From positions 3,348,001 through 3,412,000 of the forward strand of contig NZ_CP095491.1 in assembly GCF_023028105.1 (NCBI RefSeq): a DNA stretch of 64,000 nt, given 5' to 3'. The translations under genes and the position numbers were made by a program. The DNA comes from Halosolutus gelatinilyticus. GTDB taxonomy: Archaea; Halobacteriota; Halobacteria; Halobacteriales; Natrialbaceae. Under the pieces are notes generated by a model, which saw nothing but the letters and a program-made list of their open reading frames with translations, ran no database searches and was not told the origin of the DNA. Below are positions 9,280-18,828 of the stretch, in pieces. Each line of letters opens with the position of its first letter. Positions within the stretch are counted from its first letter, which is position 1.

Positions 9280-11433
9280 TCACTCCAGTTCGCGTTCGAT
9301 CGTCGCGCGGAGGTCGCGGATCGTAGCCGCGTCGATCTCGATCATCCGGCCGTCGCCGAGGTCGATCGCGAGCGCGCCGTCGGCCGTCGCCGAGCCGAGT
9401 TCGCGGACCGGCGCGACGCCGTCGAACGCCTCGCGGACCGCTCCGGGCGATTCCGTCTGGACGAGCGCGCGACCCGGCTGTTCGTGGAACAGCGCCGCCG
9501 CCGGGTCGTCGCCCGGAACGGTTACGTCCAGGCCGGCGTCCTCGGTGACCATCTCTGCGAGCGCGACCGCGAGGCCGCCGTGGCTGACGTCGTGGACCGC
9601 GAGCGTCGCGTCGTCGTTCGCGACCGCGGCCAGCGTCTCGACGAGGGCCGCGGGTTCGGAGGGGAGCGCGGGGAACCGATCGCTGCCGTCGAAGCGCGCG
9701 AGGTACTCCGACCCGCCCAGTCGGCGGTCGCCGGTCTCGAGACCGACGTCGCCGACGAGCAGGAGCGTTCCCTCCCCGGCCGCCTCCAGCGGCGGAGCGT
9801 CGTAGCCGTCTTTCGTCCCGACCATCGCCAGCGTCGGCGTCGGCGGGATGGGGCCCGCGACGGAGTCGTTGTACAGCGAGACGTTCCCGCCGACGACCGG
9901 CGTCGACAGCGTCTCGCACATGTCCGCGAGGCCGTCGACGATCCCCGTGAACCCGCCGTAGACGTCGGGCTTTTCGGGGTTGCCGCCGTTCAGACAGTCG
10001 ACCGCGGCCAGCGGCGTCGCGCCCTTGGCCGCGATGTTCGTCGCGTTCTCCAGCGCGATCGCCCGCGCGCCCTCGTATGGCGCGGTCGAGGTCCAGTTGG
10101 GCGCGGCGCCCGAGGAGATGGTGAGTCCCTGCTCGGCTTCCCTGATGGCGATTATCGCCGCATCGTCCCCCGGCCCGACGCTCGTTCGCACGCCGACCTC
10201 GTGGTCGTACTGGCGGTACACCCACCGCTTCGAGGCCGTGTTGGGGCTCGAGACGATCGCTTCGAACGCCTCCTCGAGATCGACCTCCGGGAGGTCAGTC
10301 GCTGGCTGTTCGGGTCCCACCCTCTCGAGGTCGTTCATCGGCGCGCCTTCGCCGAGGAAGTGCGCGTCGACGTCGACCACGGGTTCGCCTTCGAAAGTGC
10401 AAACGTAATTCCCGTCCGTGACCTCGCCGATGACCGAACAGCCGAGGTCGAACCGCTCGGCGATCTCGCGGACGCGATCGACGTCGTCGGGTTCGACCTC
10501 GTAGCACATCCGTTCCTGGGATTCGGCGAGCAGGATTTCCAGCGGCGACATGTTGGGTTCGCGCTGGTGGACCCGATCGAGCTCGATGCGCGCGCCGAGA
10601 CCGCCCTTTGCGACCAGTTCGCTGGACGCGCCGCCGAGACCGGCGGCCCCGAGGTCGCGGGCCGACTGGATCAGTCCCTCGTCGACGAGCACCTCGTTGG
10701 CCTCGATGAGAAGTTTTTCTGCGTAGGGGTCGCCGACCTGAACCGCGGGCCGGTCTTCGGTCTCGGCGTCCTCCGCGAGGTCCTCGCTGGCGAAACTGGC
10801 GCCGCCGAGCCCGTCGCGGCCGGTGGCGTTGCCGACGAGCACGAGCTTGTTGCCGGGCTCCTGGGCTTCGGCGGTGACGAGTCGCTCCTCGTTCGTCAGC
10901 CCGACGCAGGCGACGTTGACCAGCGGGTTGCCCTCGTAGTCGGGGTGGAAGTCGACGCTGCCCGCCACCGTCGGGACGCCGATGCAGTTGCCGTAGTGGC
11001 TGATCCCCTCGACGACGCCCTCGAAGAGGTACTTCGAGTGCTCGCGGTCGAACTCGCCGAAGTACAGCGAGTCGGCGAGCGCGATCGGGTAGGCTCCCAT
11101 CGAGAGCGTGTCCCGAACGATGCCGCCGACGCCCGTCGCGGCGCCGTCGAACGGATCGACGTAGGAGGGATGGTTGTGGCTCTCGATACCCATCGTGATG
11201 TACGTCGCGCTCTCTTCGTTGTCCTCGCCCGGCAGCGCGACGACCGCGGCGTCGTCGCCCGGCCCGACGACGACCTGGTCGCCCTCGCTCTCGAACGCCG
11301 ACAGCAGGGGTCGCGAGGAGCGGTACGCGCAGTGTTCGCTCCAGAGGTTCTCGAACAGCGTCGCCTCCGCCGGAGTGGGCTCTCGCCCCAACTCCTCGAC
11401 GACGAGTTCGCGGTCCGAATCGGCAAGACTCAT
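9280..11433 (-). CDS. purL: Phosphoribosylformylglycinamidine synthase subunit PurL
   Basis: 717 residues, the length of small-type PurL used in archaea and Bacillus. It carries out the ATP-dependent amidation of formylglycinamide ribotide to the amidine in purine synthesis, with PurQ supplying ammonia and PurS bridging. Landmarks: [15 protein letters not shown] near the N-terminus, [18 protein letters not shown], the repeated VGPGDDAA in the second half, and [15 protein letters not shown] near the C-terminus. PurQ and PurS are not in the window. It is divergent from the PHP gene, with about 250 bases between. Confidence 0.97.
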   Translation of the reverse strand: MSLADSDRELVVEELGREPTPAEATLFENLWSEHCAYRSSRPLLSAFESEGDQVVVGPGDDAAVVALPGEDNEESATYITMGIESHNHPSYVDPFDGAATGVGGIVRDTLSMGAYPIALADSLYFGEFDREHSKYLFEGVVEGISHYGNCIGVPTVAGSVDFHPDYEGNPLVNVACVGLTNEERLVTAEAQEPGNKLVLVGNATGRDGLGGASFASEDLAEDAETEDRPAVQVGDPYAEKLLIEANEVLVDEGLIQSARDLGAAGLGGASSELVAKGGLGARIELDRVHQREPNMSPLEILLAESQERMCYEVEPDDVDRVREIAERFDLGCSVIGEVTDGNYVCTFEGEPVVDVDAHFLGEGAPMNDLERVGPEQPATDLPEVDLEEAFEAIVSSPNTASKRWVYRQYDHEVGVRTSVGPGDDAAIIAIREAEQGLTISSGAAPNWTSTAPYEGARAIALENATNIAAKGATPLAAVDCLNGGNPEKPDVYGGFTGIVDGLADMCETLSTPVVGGNVSLYNDSVAGPIPPTPTLAMVGTKDGYDAPPLEAAGEGTLLLVGDVGLETGDRRLGGSEYLARFDGSDRFPALPSEPAALVETLAAVANDDATLAVHDVSHGGLAVALAEMVTEDAGLDVTVPGDDPAAALFHEQPGRALVQTESPGAVREAFDGVAPVRELGSATADGALAIDLGDGRMIEIDAATIRDLRATIERELE

Positions 11434-11531
11434 TCACCTAAGTGGTGAAAGCCGGGCGGTAAAGGGGTTTCTATGTGCACGTTCGTGTATTAGTCGACTG
11501 CGTTAATCGAGTCCCGCTTCGCGCTGGAAAC

Positions 11532-11580
11532 GTCCGTTTGTGGAGGCGATCGCTCATCGTTACTGCCTCCACAATACGGT
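11532..11580. repeat. Long inverted repeat in the purL-PHP intergenic region
   Basis: Two perfect 10-base arms, TTGTGGAGGC at 11538-11547 and GCCTCCACAA at 11565-11574, separated by 17 bases. Short flanking bases (CCGT on the left, TACGG on the right) extend the pairing with one bulge. It lies between divergent promoters, so it could be an operator, a structured element or the relic of a mobile end. No coding sequence overlaps it. Confidence 0.55.
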
Positions 11581-11682
11581 CCCGCGATCGTCGATCGCGG
11601 CTCGGCTGCCGATACGACGTGAAGCCGCTGGCACCCGCCCACGATCGGGGCGCTTTTGATCAGCCGCACAAAACGATCACCT

Positions 11683-12369
11683 GTGCTGTCGGTCGAACTC
11701 CACACGCACTCGTCGCTCTCCTACGACGGCCGCGATCCGGTCGAACTCATCCTGGAGCAGGCCGAAGCGATCGGCCTGGACGCGATCGCCGTGACGGACC
11801 ACGACGAGATCGACGCGAGCCTCGAAGCCGTCGAGCGCGCGCCCGACTACGGACTGGTCGCCATTCCGGGGATCGAAATTTCGAGCAAGGCCGGCCACAT
11901 CCTCGGACTCGGCGTCGAAGAAGCCGTCCCGCCCGGACTCTCCTACCGATCGACGATCGACGCCATCCACGAGCAGGGTGGCCTCGCGGTCATCCCGCAC
12001 CCCTTCCAAGAGGCGCGCCACGGCGTCATGGCCCGGATCACGCGCGAGGAACTCGCGATGGGCGACGCGATCGAGATCTACAATTCGCGGCTGTTCACCG
12101 GCCGAGCGAACCGGCAAGCCGAGCGGTTCGCCAGGAGCCGCGGTCTGCCGATGACCGCCGGCAGCGACGCTCACATCAGCGAGATGGTCGGCCAGGCCGT
12201 CACCCGCGTCGACGCCGAGGAGCGATCGGCGGACGCGATCCTCGACGCGATTCGCGAGGGCAAGACCTCGGTCGAGGGCAAGCGCACGCCGTGGCACATC
12301 AGCTTCCGACAGTTCGGCGGTGGCGTCACGCGCCGAATCAGGAGCGCCGTCCTGGGGTTGTTCGGATGA
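11683..12369 (+). CDS. PHP-domain metal-dependent phosphoesterase
   Basis: 228 residues from GTG 11683; the frame extends to a TTG at 11656, but the PHP domain begins right at LSVELHTHSSLSYDG. Metal-binding motifs of the family are visible: HTHSSLSYDG, TDHDEID, GIEISS, PHPFQEARHG and GSDAHI. These coordinate a two- or three-metal centre used in phosphoester hydrolysis. Small stand-alone PHP proteins include 5'-3' RNA/DNA exonucleases and nucleotide phosphatases; the substrate here is not known. Its TGA overlaps the ATG of the next gene (ATGA), implying translational coupling with the asparagine-synthase-like enzyme. Confidence 0.88.
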   Translation: MLSVELHTHSSLSYDGRDPVELILEQAEAIGLDAIAVTDHDEIDASLEAVERAPDYGLVAIPGIEISSKAGHILGLGVEEAVPPGLSYRSTIDAIHEQGGLAVIPHPFQEARHGVMARITREELAMGDAIEIYNSRLFTGRANRQAERFARSRGLPMTAGSDAHISEMVGQAVTRVDAEERSADAILDAIREGKTSVEGKRTPWHISFRQFGGGVTRRIRSAVLGLFG

Positions 12370-13511
12370 CGCTCCGCGGCGCCGATCGGGAGGCCGTCCG
12401 CGAGGCGATCGAGACCGGCGACCCGCTGCCGGGCACGAGCGGTTTCGCCGGGAGCGTCGACGGCCGCCTCGTTCGCGACGTACTCGGACGGGTTCCGCTG
12501 TTCGTCGATCGCGGGCGGAGCGGGCCGATCGACGGGACTGCCGATCCGGACGACGAGACGACCGACTCGACGAGGAGTCCGGCGTGGTCGTTCGACCCCG
12601 CCTCGCTCGACGATCCGACGCCGTTCCCCGCCGGCGCGGTTCTGGAACCCGGAGCGGCCGAACCGACCGCCGCGTGGGCGCTCCCCGACCCCGAACCGGA
12701 CTCCGATCGGGGGGCGGCGCTGGATCGGCTCGCCGACGCGATCGAGGCCGCGGCGGCCGACGCGCGAGCGAGCGACGCCGCGATCGCCGTCGCGTTCTCC
12801 GGCGGCGTCGACTCGGCGCTGGTCGCCGAACTCCTCGACGCGCCGCTGTACGTCGTCGGCTTTCCGGACAGCCACGACGTCGACGCGGCCCGCACCGCGG
12901 CGGCCGCGATGGGGCGCGATCTGACCGTGGTCGAGCTCGAACCGGCCGACCTCGAGCGCGCGGTCCCGGAAGTGGCGCGGGCGATCGATCGCACCAACGC
13001 GATGGACGTCCAGATCGCGCTCCCCCTCTATCTGGTCGGCGAGCGGGTCGCCGCGGACGGGTTCGACGCGGTCGCGCTCGGCCAGGGCGCCGACGAACTG
13101 TTCGGCGGGTACGAGAAGGTCGTGCGGCTCGACCACCGCGTAACGGCCGACACGGTCCGGGGCGCGGTTCGGGAGCAGATCGCCAGCCTCCCCTCGCAGC
13201 TGCCGCGGGACGTCCTCGCGGTCGAAGCCGCGAACCTCGACCCGGTGACGCCGCTGCTCCACGACGCCGTGGTCGAGGCGGCGCTTCGCCTCCCCGACGA
13301 CCTCCTCGCGCACGAGGAGACGCGAAAGCGCGGCCTCCGGCTGGTCGCGAGCGACTACCTGCCCGAGTCGGTCGCGTACCGTGACAAAAAAGCGGTCCAG
13401 TACGGCAGCCTCGTGGCCCGCGAACTCGATCGGCTGGCGCGCCAGGCCGGCTACAAGCGCCGGATGGACGACCACGTCACGAGGTACGTCGAATCGCTGC
13501 TCGAAAACTGA
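12366..13511 (+). CDS. Asparagine-synthase-like PP-loop ATPase without glutaminase domain
   Basis: 381 residues. The C-terminal two thirds match the asparagine synthetase ATP-pyrophosphatase domain: PP-loop FSGGVDSALV at residues 144-153, then GQGADELFGGYEK and a late RDKKAVQYGS motif. AsnB normally starts Met-Cys, with the Cys as glutaminase nucleophile. Here the first 45 residues only echo that domain (GFAGS, DVLGRVPLFVD) and lack the Cys. It therefore probably activates a carboxylate with ATP using free ammonia or another nucleophile. The start overlaps the stop of the PHP gene. Confidence 0.85.
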   Translation: MTLRGADREAVREAIETGDPLPGTSGFAGSVDGRLVRDVLGRVPLFVDRGRSGPIDGTADPDDETTDSTRSPAWSFDPASLDDPTPFPAGAVLEPGAAEPTAAWALPDPEPDSDRGAALDRLADAIEAAAADARASDAAIAVAFSGGVDSALVAELLDAPLYVVGFPDSHDVDAARTAAAAMGRDLTVVELEPADLERAVPEVARAIDRTNAMDVQIALPLYLVGERVAADGFDAVALGQGADELFGGYEKVVRLDHRVTADTVRGAVREQIASLPSQLPRDVLAVEAANLDPVTPLLHDAVVEAALRLPDDLLAHEETRKRGLRLVASDYLPESVAYRDKKAVQYGSLVARELDRLARQAGYKRRMDDHVTRYVESLLEN

Positions 13512-13530
13512 TCTCTCGGACGCCGCGGCG

Positions 13531-14622
13531 TCAGTCCTCGGTCTCGGTGGGCAGCTTGTTGTCCGGGTCGCCGCCCATGTGCTCGGCGACCGTTCGGCGG
13601 TTGGTCTCGCCGACGCGATCGCTGATTTCGGCGACGAGGTCCGCGAGCGTCTCCTGGACCTGACTGTCCTCGTCCTTGACGAGTGCACCGTTGGTGCCGT
13701 CGGCCCCGAAGTCGGGGTGGATCGGGACCCGGCCGAGCAGCGGGACTTCGTACTTGTCGACGATGGTGTCCGCGCCGCCGGTGCCGAACAGGCCGTGTTG
13801 GTCGCCACAGGACGGACAGATGAACGAACTCATGTTCTCGACAACGCCGAGGACGGGCGTGTCGTGCTTGTTGAACATCTGAATGCCCTTGCGGGTGTCG
13901 TCCAGCGCCATCTCCTGGGGCGTCGTTACGACGACGGCGCCCGTCACCGGCATCGACTGCAGAAGGTTCAACGTGGCGTCGCCGGTCCCCGGCGGCAGAT
14001 CGACGATGAGGTAGTCGAGGCGGCCCCACTCGACGCCTTCCAGGAACTTCAGCATGAACTTGTTGACCATCGGGCCCCGAAGGATGGCCGGGTCGTCCTC
14101 TTCTTCCATCATGAAGCCCATGCTGATGACGCGAACGCCGTCCGATCGGGGCGGGACGATGTCCTCGCTCGGGGTCACGCCGGGATCGCTCTCGACCGGC
14201 AGAATCCGGGGCACGTTCGGACCGTGAATGTCGGCGTCGAGGATGCCAACCATGGCGCCGCGCTTCTCGAGGCCGGCGGCGAGGTTGGCCGCGACCGTCG
14301 TCTTGCCGACGCCGCCTTTCCCGGATGCGACAGCGATCACGTTGCGGACGCGGGGCAGGACCTCCTCGTCGAACCCGTGTTCCTGGCCGACGTGGGCGCG
14401 CAGGTCGGCTTCGAGGCCGACTTCGTCGCAGACCTCTCGGATCCGGTTGCCGAGTTCCATCTCGGAGGGGGCATACGGCGCGTTCAGCGCGAGCGAGATT
14501 CGCGCCGTCTCGTCGTCGATGGCGACGTCGTTGACCAGCCCGAGCGAGATTATGTCCTCCCCGATGTCCGGGTCTTTGACGTCCTCGAGTTTGATCTTGA
14601 GTTCGTGTTCTGTAATACTCAT
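13531..14622 (-). CDS. apbC: Mrp/NBP35-type P-loop ATPase, iron-sulfur carrier
   Basis: 363 residues. The N-terminal MIP18/DUF59 domain (about 1-85) is followed by the deviant Walker A motif GKGGVGKTT of the ParA/MinD superfamily, then DADIHGPN and a Walker-B-like LIVDLPPGTGD. CPSC in FICPSCGDQHGLFG is the CxxC that binds a bridging 4Fe-4S cluster between subunits. The family carries and delivers Fe-S clusters. It lies directly upstream, on the same strand, of no visible partner; the respiratory Fe-S module at 14.8-18.6 kb is transcribed toward it and may be a client (inference only). Confidence 0.93.
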   Translation of the reverse strand: MSITEHELKIKLEDVKDPDIGEDIISLGLVNDVAIDDETARISLALNAPYAPSEMELGNRIREVCDEVGLEADLRAHVGQEHGFDEEVLPRVRNVIAVASGKGGVGKTTVAANLAAGLEKRGAMVGILDADIHGPNVPRILPVESDPGVTPSEDIVPPRSDGVRVISMGFMMEEEDDPAILRGPMVNKFMLKFLEGVEWGRLDYLIVDLPPGTGDATLNLLQSMPVTGAVVVTTPQEMALDDTRKGIQMFNKHDTPVLGVVENMSSFICPSCGDQHGLFGTGGADTIVDKYEVPLLGRVPIHPDFGADGTNGALVKDEDSQVQETLADLVAEISDRVGETNRRTVAEHMGGDPDNKLPTETED

Positions 14623-14804
14623 AGTGCGTCGTGTGTGTTACTGGTCGTAAGGGACCGAACCGGGATACGTGTGATGGTTCGGCGATCGAACGAGCGATCG
14701 ACGGGAGGGCCTTCGCGGCTCGACGGCCGGTAAAGAGGGTGTCCGTCGAGCGAGGACCGTCGGTCAACGAGGGATCGCCGATCGGGTTCGGGACGTCGAT
14801 CGAG

Positions 14805-15107
14805 TCAGGGGACGATCGGAAGGAAGGAAAAGACCCGCGGCAGACCGCCGTAGAAGATGATACCGAGCAATAGCGTGAAGATCAGCATGCCGACCCACAT
14901 CTGGGTCGCGATGCCGACGAGGTAGGTGACCCCGAGCAGGCCGGTTTTCGTATCGCGGGGAGAGCCGAGAAACCACGCCGCGACCATGATGTAGATCGGC
15001 ACGAGGATGACGCCGAAGATGAGCCAGGTCCCCGTGTTCGGATAACCGGTGAGTCCTTCAGTCCCCTCGTAGCCGTGATAGAGCACGGCAGCGAGCGCGG
15101 AATGCAT
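14805..15107 (-). CDS. Small membrane protein of the NrfD module (copy B)
   Basis: 100 residues with two or three membrane helices. It is a clear paralogue of the preceding operon gene: both share LYHGYEGTEGLTG, RDTKTGL and TQMWVGM. I do not recognise a named family. It is the last gene of the run Fe-S protein, NrfD, small protein A, small protein B, with 162 bases before it. The conserved pattern next to an NrfD subunit suggests a small structural subunit of the same membrane complex, comparable in size and place to small subunits of alternative complex III; that comparison is inference. Confidence 0.75.
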   Translation of the reverse strand: MHSALAAVLYHGYEGTEGLTGYPNTGTWLIFGVILVPIYIMVAAWFLGSPRDTKTGLLGVTYLVGIATQMWVGMLIFTLLLGIIFYGGLPRVFSFLPIVP

Positions 15108-15269
15108 ACCGAAGGTATGGTTGCCGTCGCGGTTGATGGTCCGCCCTGCGTGCTCAGGGGGGTTGTTAAGGCGCGATCGACTGCACCGGGGCTGATCGGG
15201 TCGGCGGTGAGCGTCGAAGAGACGAAAAACGGTGAACCGAAGCGTAGTCCGAAGGCGATCGAATCGAAT

Positions 15270-15587
15270 CTACGGCGGACCGACCGCACTGAACGGTTCG
15301 GGGAGACCGCCGTAGAAGAGGGCGCCGATGATCATCGTCAAGATGAACATTCCGACCCACATCTGGGTCGTGATCCCGACGAGGTACGAGACGCCCATCA
15401 GCCCGGTCTTCGTGTCGCGCGGTTCGCCGAGGAACCACGCGGTGACCATGGCGTAGACCGGAACCAGGATGACGGCGAAGATGAGGTACGTCCCGATGTT
15501 CGGGAAGCCGGTGAGTCCTTCGGTCCCCTCGTAGCCGTGGTAGAGGACCCACGAGAGGCCATTCAGAAGCTCGGGCGTCAGCGTCAT
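15270..15587 (-). CDS. Small membrane protein of the NrfD module (copy A)
   Basis: 105 residues, two or three predicted membrane helices (around residues 30-50 and 70-92). Paralogue of the gene at 14805-15107, with a nearly identical core (VLYHGYEGTEGLTGFPN, GEPRDTKTGLMG, TTQMWVGMF). Its ATG overlaps the NrfD stop codon, so the two are translationally coupled. Function is unknown; tight coupling points to a subunit of the NrfD complex. Confidence 0.8.
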   Translation of the reverse strand: MTLTPELLNGLSWVLYHGYEGTEGLTGFPNIGTYLIFAVILVPVYAMVTAWFLGEPRDTKTGLMGVSYLVGITTQMWVGMFILTMIIGALFYGGLPEPFSAVGPP

Positions 15588-16951
15588 ACTTTCACCTCCT
15601 GCTCAGCGGCGGTTTCGTGCACCGATTCGTGTTCGTGGTCGTGTTCGCCGTTCAAGTGTTCGATCGCGTGGAGCTCCACCACGGGAACGACCTTGGAGAC
15701 GGTCAGGAAGACGAGGATGACCAGGCCGATCGTACCGGCCAGCGACAGCCACTCGATCGCGCTCGGGAAGTACTCGCCGGGAGTCGCCTCGTAAATCATG
15801 AAGGCGGGGTGCAGGAAGCCCTCGATGACGAACAGGAGCTTCTCCGTGAAGGTCGCGGCGAGCACGCCCACGCTGACGACGAGCGCGCGCTTCTTGCTGA
15901 ACAGTGCCGGCCGGATGATCGTCGCGAAGATGTACGCGAGCGAGAGGCCGATCGTGCCGATCGCGATCCGGTAGATGGGGTTGGCGACCTTCGCTTCGCT
16001 CGCGTGGGCGCGGGCGAGCGGCGCCTTGAACAGCCCGTTCACGCCGAACTGCAGCTGGAACCAGAGGAACAGCATGCAGAAGAATCCGAGCCAGAGGAGC
16101 AGGCCGCGGAAGATGTCGTCGGTGATGATGTGTTCCCAACCGTAAGCGCGCCGGAAGCCGTACGCGACGAGGGTGACGCCGCTGATCGCGGACATGAGCG
16201 CGATCGAGAGGAACGTCGGCCCCTGGATGCCGCCCTCCCAGGCGGGCATCGCCGGGAGCAGGGAGAACAGCCACGGAATCACGCCGCCGTGGAGCAACAG
16301 CGGGGCCATGATGATGACCGCGAGCGCGAGCCACCAGACCATCCGCTCGATGATCGGATCTTCCTTCTCGGAGTAGCCGAGGGTCATGAGCTTGTAGATC
16401 GGCTCGAAGCGGTCCGGAAGCTGGTCGCGCAGTCGCGTGATGTCGTATCGGAGCGTGAGAGCGAGGTAGGTCGCCGTCAGCACGAAGTAGGCCGTGATGA
16501 CGGTGACGTCCCACACCAGCGGCGAGTTGTTGACCGTGATGTGGTAGTGGCCGAGGACGCTCGTGACCATCCGATCCGGACGGCCCATGTGGACGAGAAT
16601 GTAAAAGCCCGCCGCGGAGAGGCCGGCGATCGTCAGCAGTTCGGCGAGGCGGGCGACCGGCATGTACCGGTCCATCCCCAGCAGTCTGACGGACGCTGAC
16701 AGGATAATCCCGCCGTGGGCGATGCCGACCCACCAGATGAACGCCCCGATGTACAGCCCCCACGTGACGCCGCCGCCGGAGCCCCAGTCGCCGAGACCGG
16801 TAACGATGAGTCCCTTCTGGAGCTGGTAGGCCCAGGCGACGAGGAACGCGCCGAGCGCCAGCGCACAGGCGGCGAACAGGGCGATGTACTGCTTGCTGAT
16901 GTTGTTGATCGGCCGGAGGATGTCCGCTTCGGACGGGGTCTTGGTGCTCAT
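15584..16951 (-). CDS. NrfD/PsrC-family membrane quinone-oxidoreductase subunit
   Basis: 455 residues with about ten membrane helices. The sequence around GGGVTWGLYIGAFIWWVGIAHGG and LVHMGRPDRMV is typical of NrfD/PsrC/ActC proteins, which exchange electrons between menaquinol and an attached Fe-S subunit. The His-rich tail (residues about 433-450) is soluble. Its start overlaps the stop of the Fe-S gene and its stop overlaps the start of small protein A, so this is one operon. Menaquinone, its likely partner, is made by the men cluster in this same window. Confidence 0.9.
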   Translation of the reverse strand: MSTKTPSEADILRPINNISKQYIALFAACALALGAFLVAWAYQLQKGLIVTGLGDWGSGGGVTWGLYIGAFIWWVGIAHGGIILSASVRLLGMDRYMPVARLAELLTIAGLSAAGFYILVHMGRPDRMVTSVLGHYHITVNNSPLVWDVTVITAYFVLTATYLALTLRYDITRLRDQLPDRFEPIYKLMTLGYSEKEDPIIERMVWWLALAVIIMAPLLLHGGVIPWLFSLLPAMPAWEGGIQGPTFLSIALMSAISGVTLVAYGFRRAYGWEHIITDDIFRGLLLWLGFFCMLFLWFQLQFGVNGLFKAPLARAHASEAKVANPIYRIAIGTIGLSLAYIFATIIRPALFSKKRALVVSVGVLAATFTEKLLFVIEGFLHPAFMIYEATPGEYFPSAIEWLSLAGTIGLVILVFLTVSKVVPVVELHAIEHLNGEHDHEHESVHETAAEQEVKV

Positions 16952-18573
16952 TTAATCCGCACCCCCGCGTCGCCGACGGTCCCCTTGTCGAGGACTTCCT
17001 TGCGATTGTCCGTCAGGTCGAGGTCATCGTAGGCGACCGGACCGTCGACCTGGTGGGCGTGCGCGCCGGGTTCGTCACCGATGTACGTGATGTTCGGATT
17101 GGTCCCCATATCCTCGAGCAGCTTGAACTTCGAGCTCGGGTTGCCGGCGTACTCCCGCAGCCGACCGTTGGCGTCGTTCGCGCTGCCCCCGCCGAGTCGC
17201 AGTTCGGAGAGCGTATCCTCGCTCTCGAGGTCGACGTACTCCTCGAGCGCGTCGAGGGACTCGAGGATCGTCTGTTCCTTCTCGAGGATGGTGTTGTTCT
17301 CCGCGTCGCCGGGGCCGAGCCGTTCGCTGACGATGTCGATCGCCTTCATGACGCTGACCAACTCGCGATCGATCTCGAGCGCCTCGATCGCGGACTGGAG
17401 GTCGTCGTCCTCGCTGAGGGTCTCATCGACTGTGTCTGGCGACGGCACGGCGTTGTGGATGTCGATGATGGCCCGGCTCTTGCTCGGGTGCTCGCGGTGC
17501 TGGGAGGGATCGCTCCGCTTGTTATGGACGTCGCCGAACTGGATCGCGTTCGGCGGGCAGGCCTGCTCGCAGGCGGTCGTGCCGACCATCTCGTCGCCGC
17601 GATCCCCGTCCTGGTGGGACGGGCACATCGTACACTTGCTCATGACGCCGCGGGGAGCGCGAGCGTCGACCCAGCGCTCGCCGTGTTCGTACTCGGCGAT
17701 CGTAGCGTTGCGTGGGTCCGAGTCGTCCGGAATGCGTTCCGACTCTTCCGGAATGTCCTCGTACGCGACGTCGGGTTCGTCCCACTGGAAGTAGTTGACG
17801 CCGTACGGGCAGGCGACCTGGCAGTAGCGGCAACCGATACAGACGTCGTAGTCGGTCAGTACGAGGCCGTCTTTATCGCGGGTGTGTCGAGCCGTCGTCG
17901 GACACACCTTCTCACACGGCGCGTCGGTGCAGTGCTGACACGGCCGTACGAGCATGTTCTGGGGCACCCCGCCTCTCACGTCCGGCGGGGTGGACGGGCT
18001 ATTGGCGGTCCCGTCTTCGAAGGCCATGACGTACATCCAGTTCACCCCCTGATCCAGCTGGTTTTCCTCGGAACAGGCGTTGACGCAGGAGAGACAGCCG
18101 TCACAGCGTTCGAGGTCGATCGTCATCCCCCACTGGAGGCCGTCGTGCCCCCCTTCTTCGGGCGCCTCCGCGGCTGCGACGTTGGCTTCGCGACTGTTTT
18201 CGGCCGTGCCCCAGGCGCCGAGCCCGACGGCCGCCGCGCCGGCTCCCATCTTCTTCATCGCCTCGCGGCGGCTCTCTTCGCCGTCACCCCCGAACTTCTC
18301 GAGCATCCGGGAGACCGTGCCCTTGGCCTCCTTCTGGGCGGTCTCGAAGGCTTCGGCGGTCGGGCGGCTGTCCTCGCCGAATTCCTCCATCACGTCCTCG
18401 TGATACATCTCGTGGAATTCGGCTTCGGATAGCTCGCCCTTGGTGACGCGCATCGCGTCCTGGGCCATTTGCATACCGAGTTCGGTATCGTACTCGGTAT
18501 CGTCGAGCATCGACTCGAGTTCGTCTTCCCACTCGCTTCCGAGCGGGTGGAATGATTCGTCGTCCGTACTCAT
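16948..18573 (-). CDS. Four-cluster ferredoxin subunit (PsrB/ActB-like) with internal Tat-like motif
   Basis: 541 residues. A 100-residue acidic N-terminal extension precedes SRREAMKKMGAGAAAVGLG (residues 101-119), which looks like a Tat signal in an unusual internal place; ActB of alternative complex III also has an extended region before its Tat motif. Cysteine groups follow at about 157-167, 212-224, 245-255 and 320-344, enough for four cubane clusters. The C-terminal 170 residues are helical and of unknown role. An unusual segment (residues about 189-205) is encoded over a 9-base-arm DNA hairpin. It probably passes electrons between the NrfD subunit and an unidentified catalytic partner on the outer face. 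Confidence 0.88.
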   Translation of the reverse strand: MSTDDESFHPLGSEWEDELESMLDDTEYDTELGMQMAQDAMRVTKGELSEAEFHEMYHEDVMEEFGEDSRPTAEAFETAQKEAKGTVSRMLEKFGGDGEESRREAMKKMGAGAAAVGLGAWGTAENSREANVAAAEAPEEGGHDGLQWGMTIDLERCDGCLSCVNACSEENQLDQGVNWMYVMAFEDGTANSPSTPPDVRGGVPQNMLVRPCQHCTDAPCEKVCPTTARHTRDKDGLVLTDYDVCIGCRYCQVACPYGVNYFQWDEPDVAYEDIPEESERIPDDSDPRNATIAEYEHGERWVDARAPRGVMSKCTMCPSHQDGDRGDEMVGTTACEQACPPNAIQFGDVHNKRSDPSQHREHPSKSRAIIDIHNAVPSPDTVDETLSEDDDLQSAIEALEIDRELVSVMKAIDIVSERLGPGDAENNTILEKEQTILESLDALEEYVDLESEDTLSELRLGGGSANDANGRLREYAGNPSSKFKLLEDMGTNPNITYIGDEPGAHAHQVDGPVAYDDLDLTDNRKEVLDKGTVGDAGVRIK

Positions 18574-18630
18574 CAGGTCAGAACACCTCTGTACACGGCG
18601 GTTTCGTAGAGCAGTAACTTGCCGGGGTGT

Positions 18631-18640
18631 ACTTTAATAT
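18631..18640 (-). promoter_or_regulatory. TATA-like element for the Fe-S/NrfD operon
   Basis: On the minus strand this reads ATATTAAAGT, about 60 bases before the Fe-S gene start. It is one of the few AT-rich spots in the intergenic DNA and would give a short 5' leader. A second AT-rich patch (about 18733-18750) lies nearer the regulator gene. Confidence 0.3.
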
Positions 18641-18828
18641 GTCCATCTATTCCTCTAACCCGAGACTCACGACCAGATCTAGTTGAAATATGGACCCGGT
18701 TTCCACTTCGCGAGAATCGGCGCGAACATGTTCGGTTATACATATAGGTCGCAATTCATCACCGAGAGTCCAGCATACGGATAGCTAGAAACAAGCTGGC
18801 CTCTGAGTCAGCGACCTGGGTCGATTGA

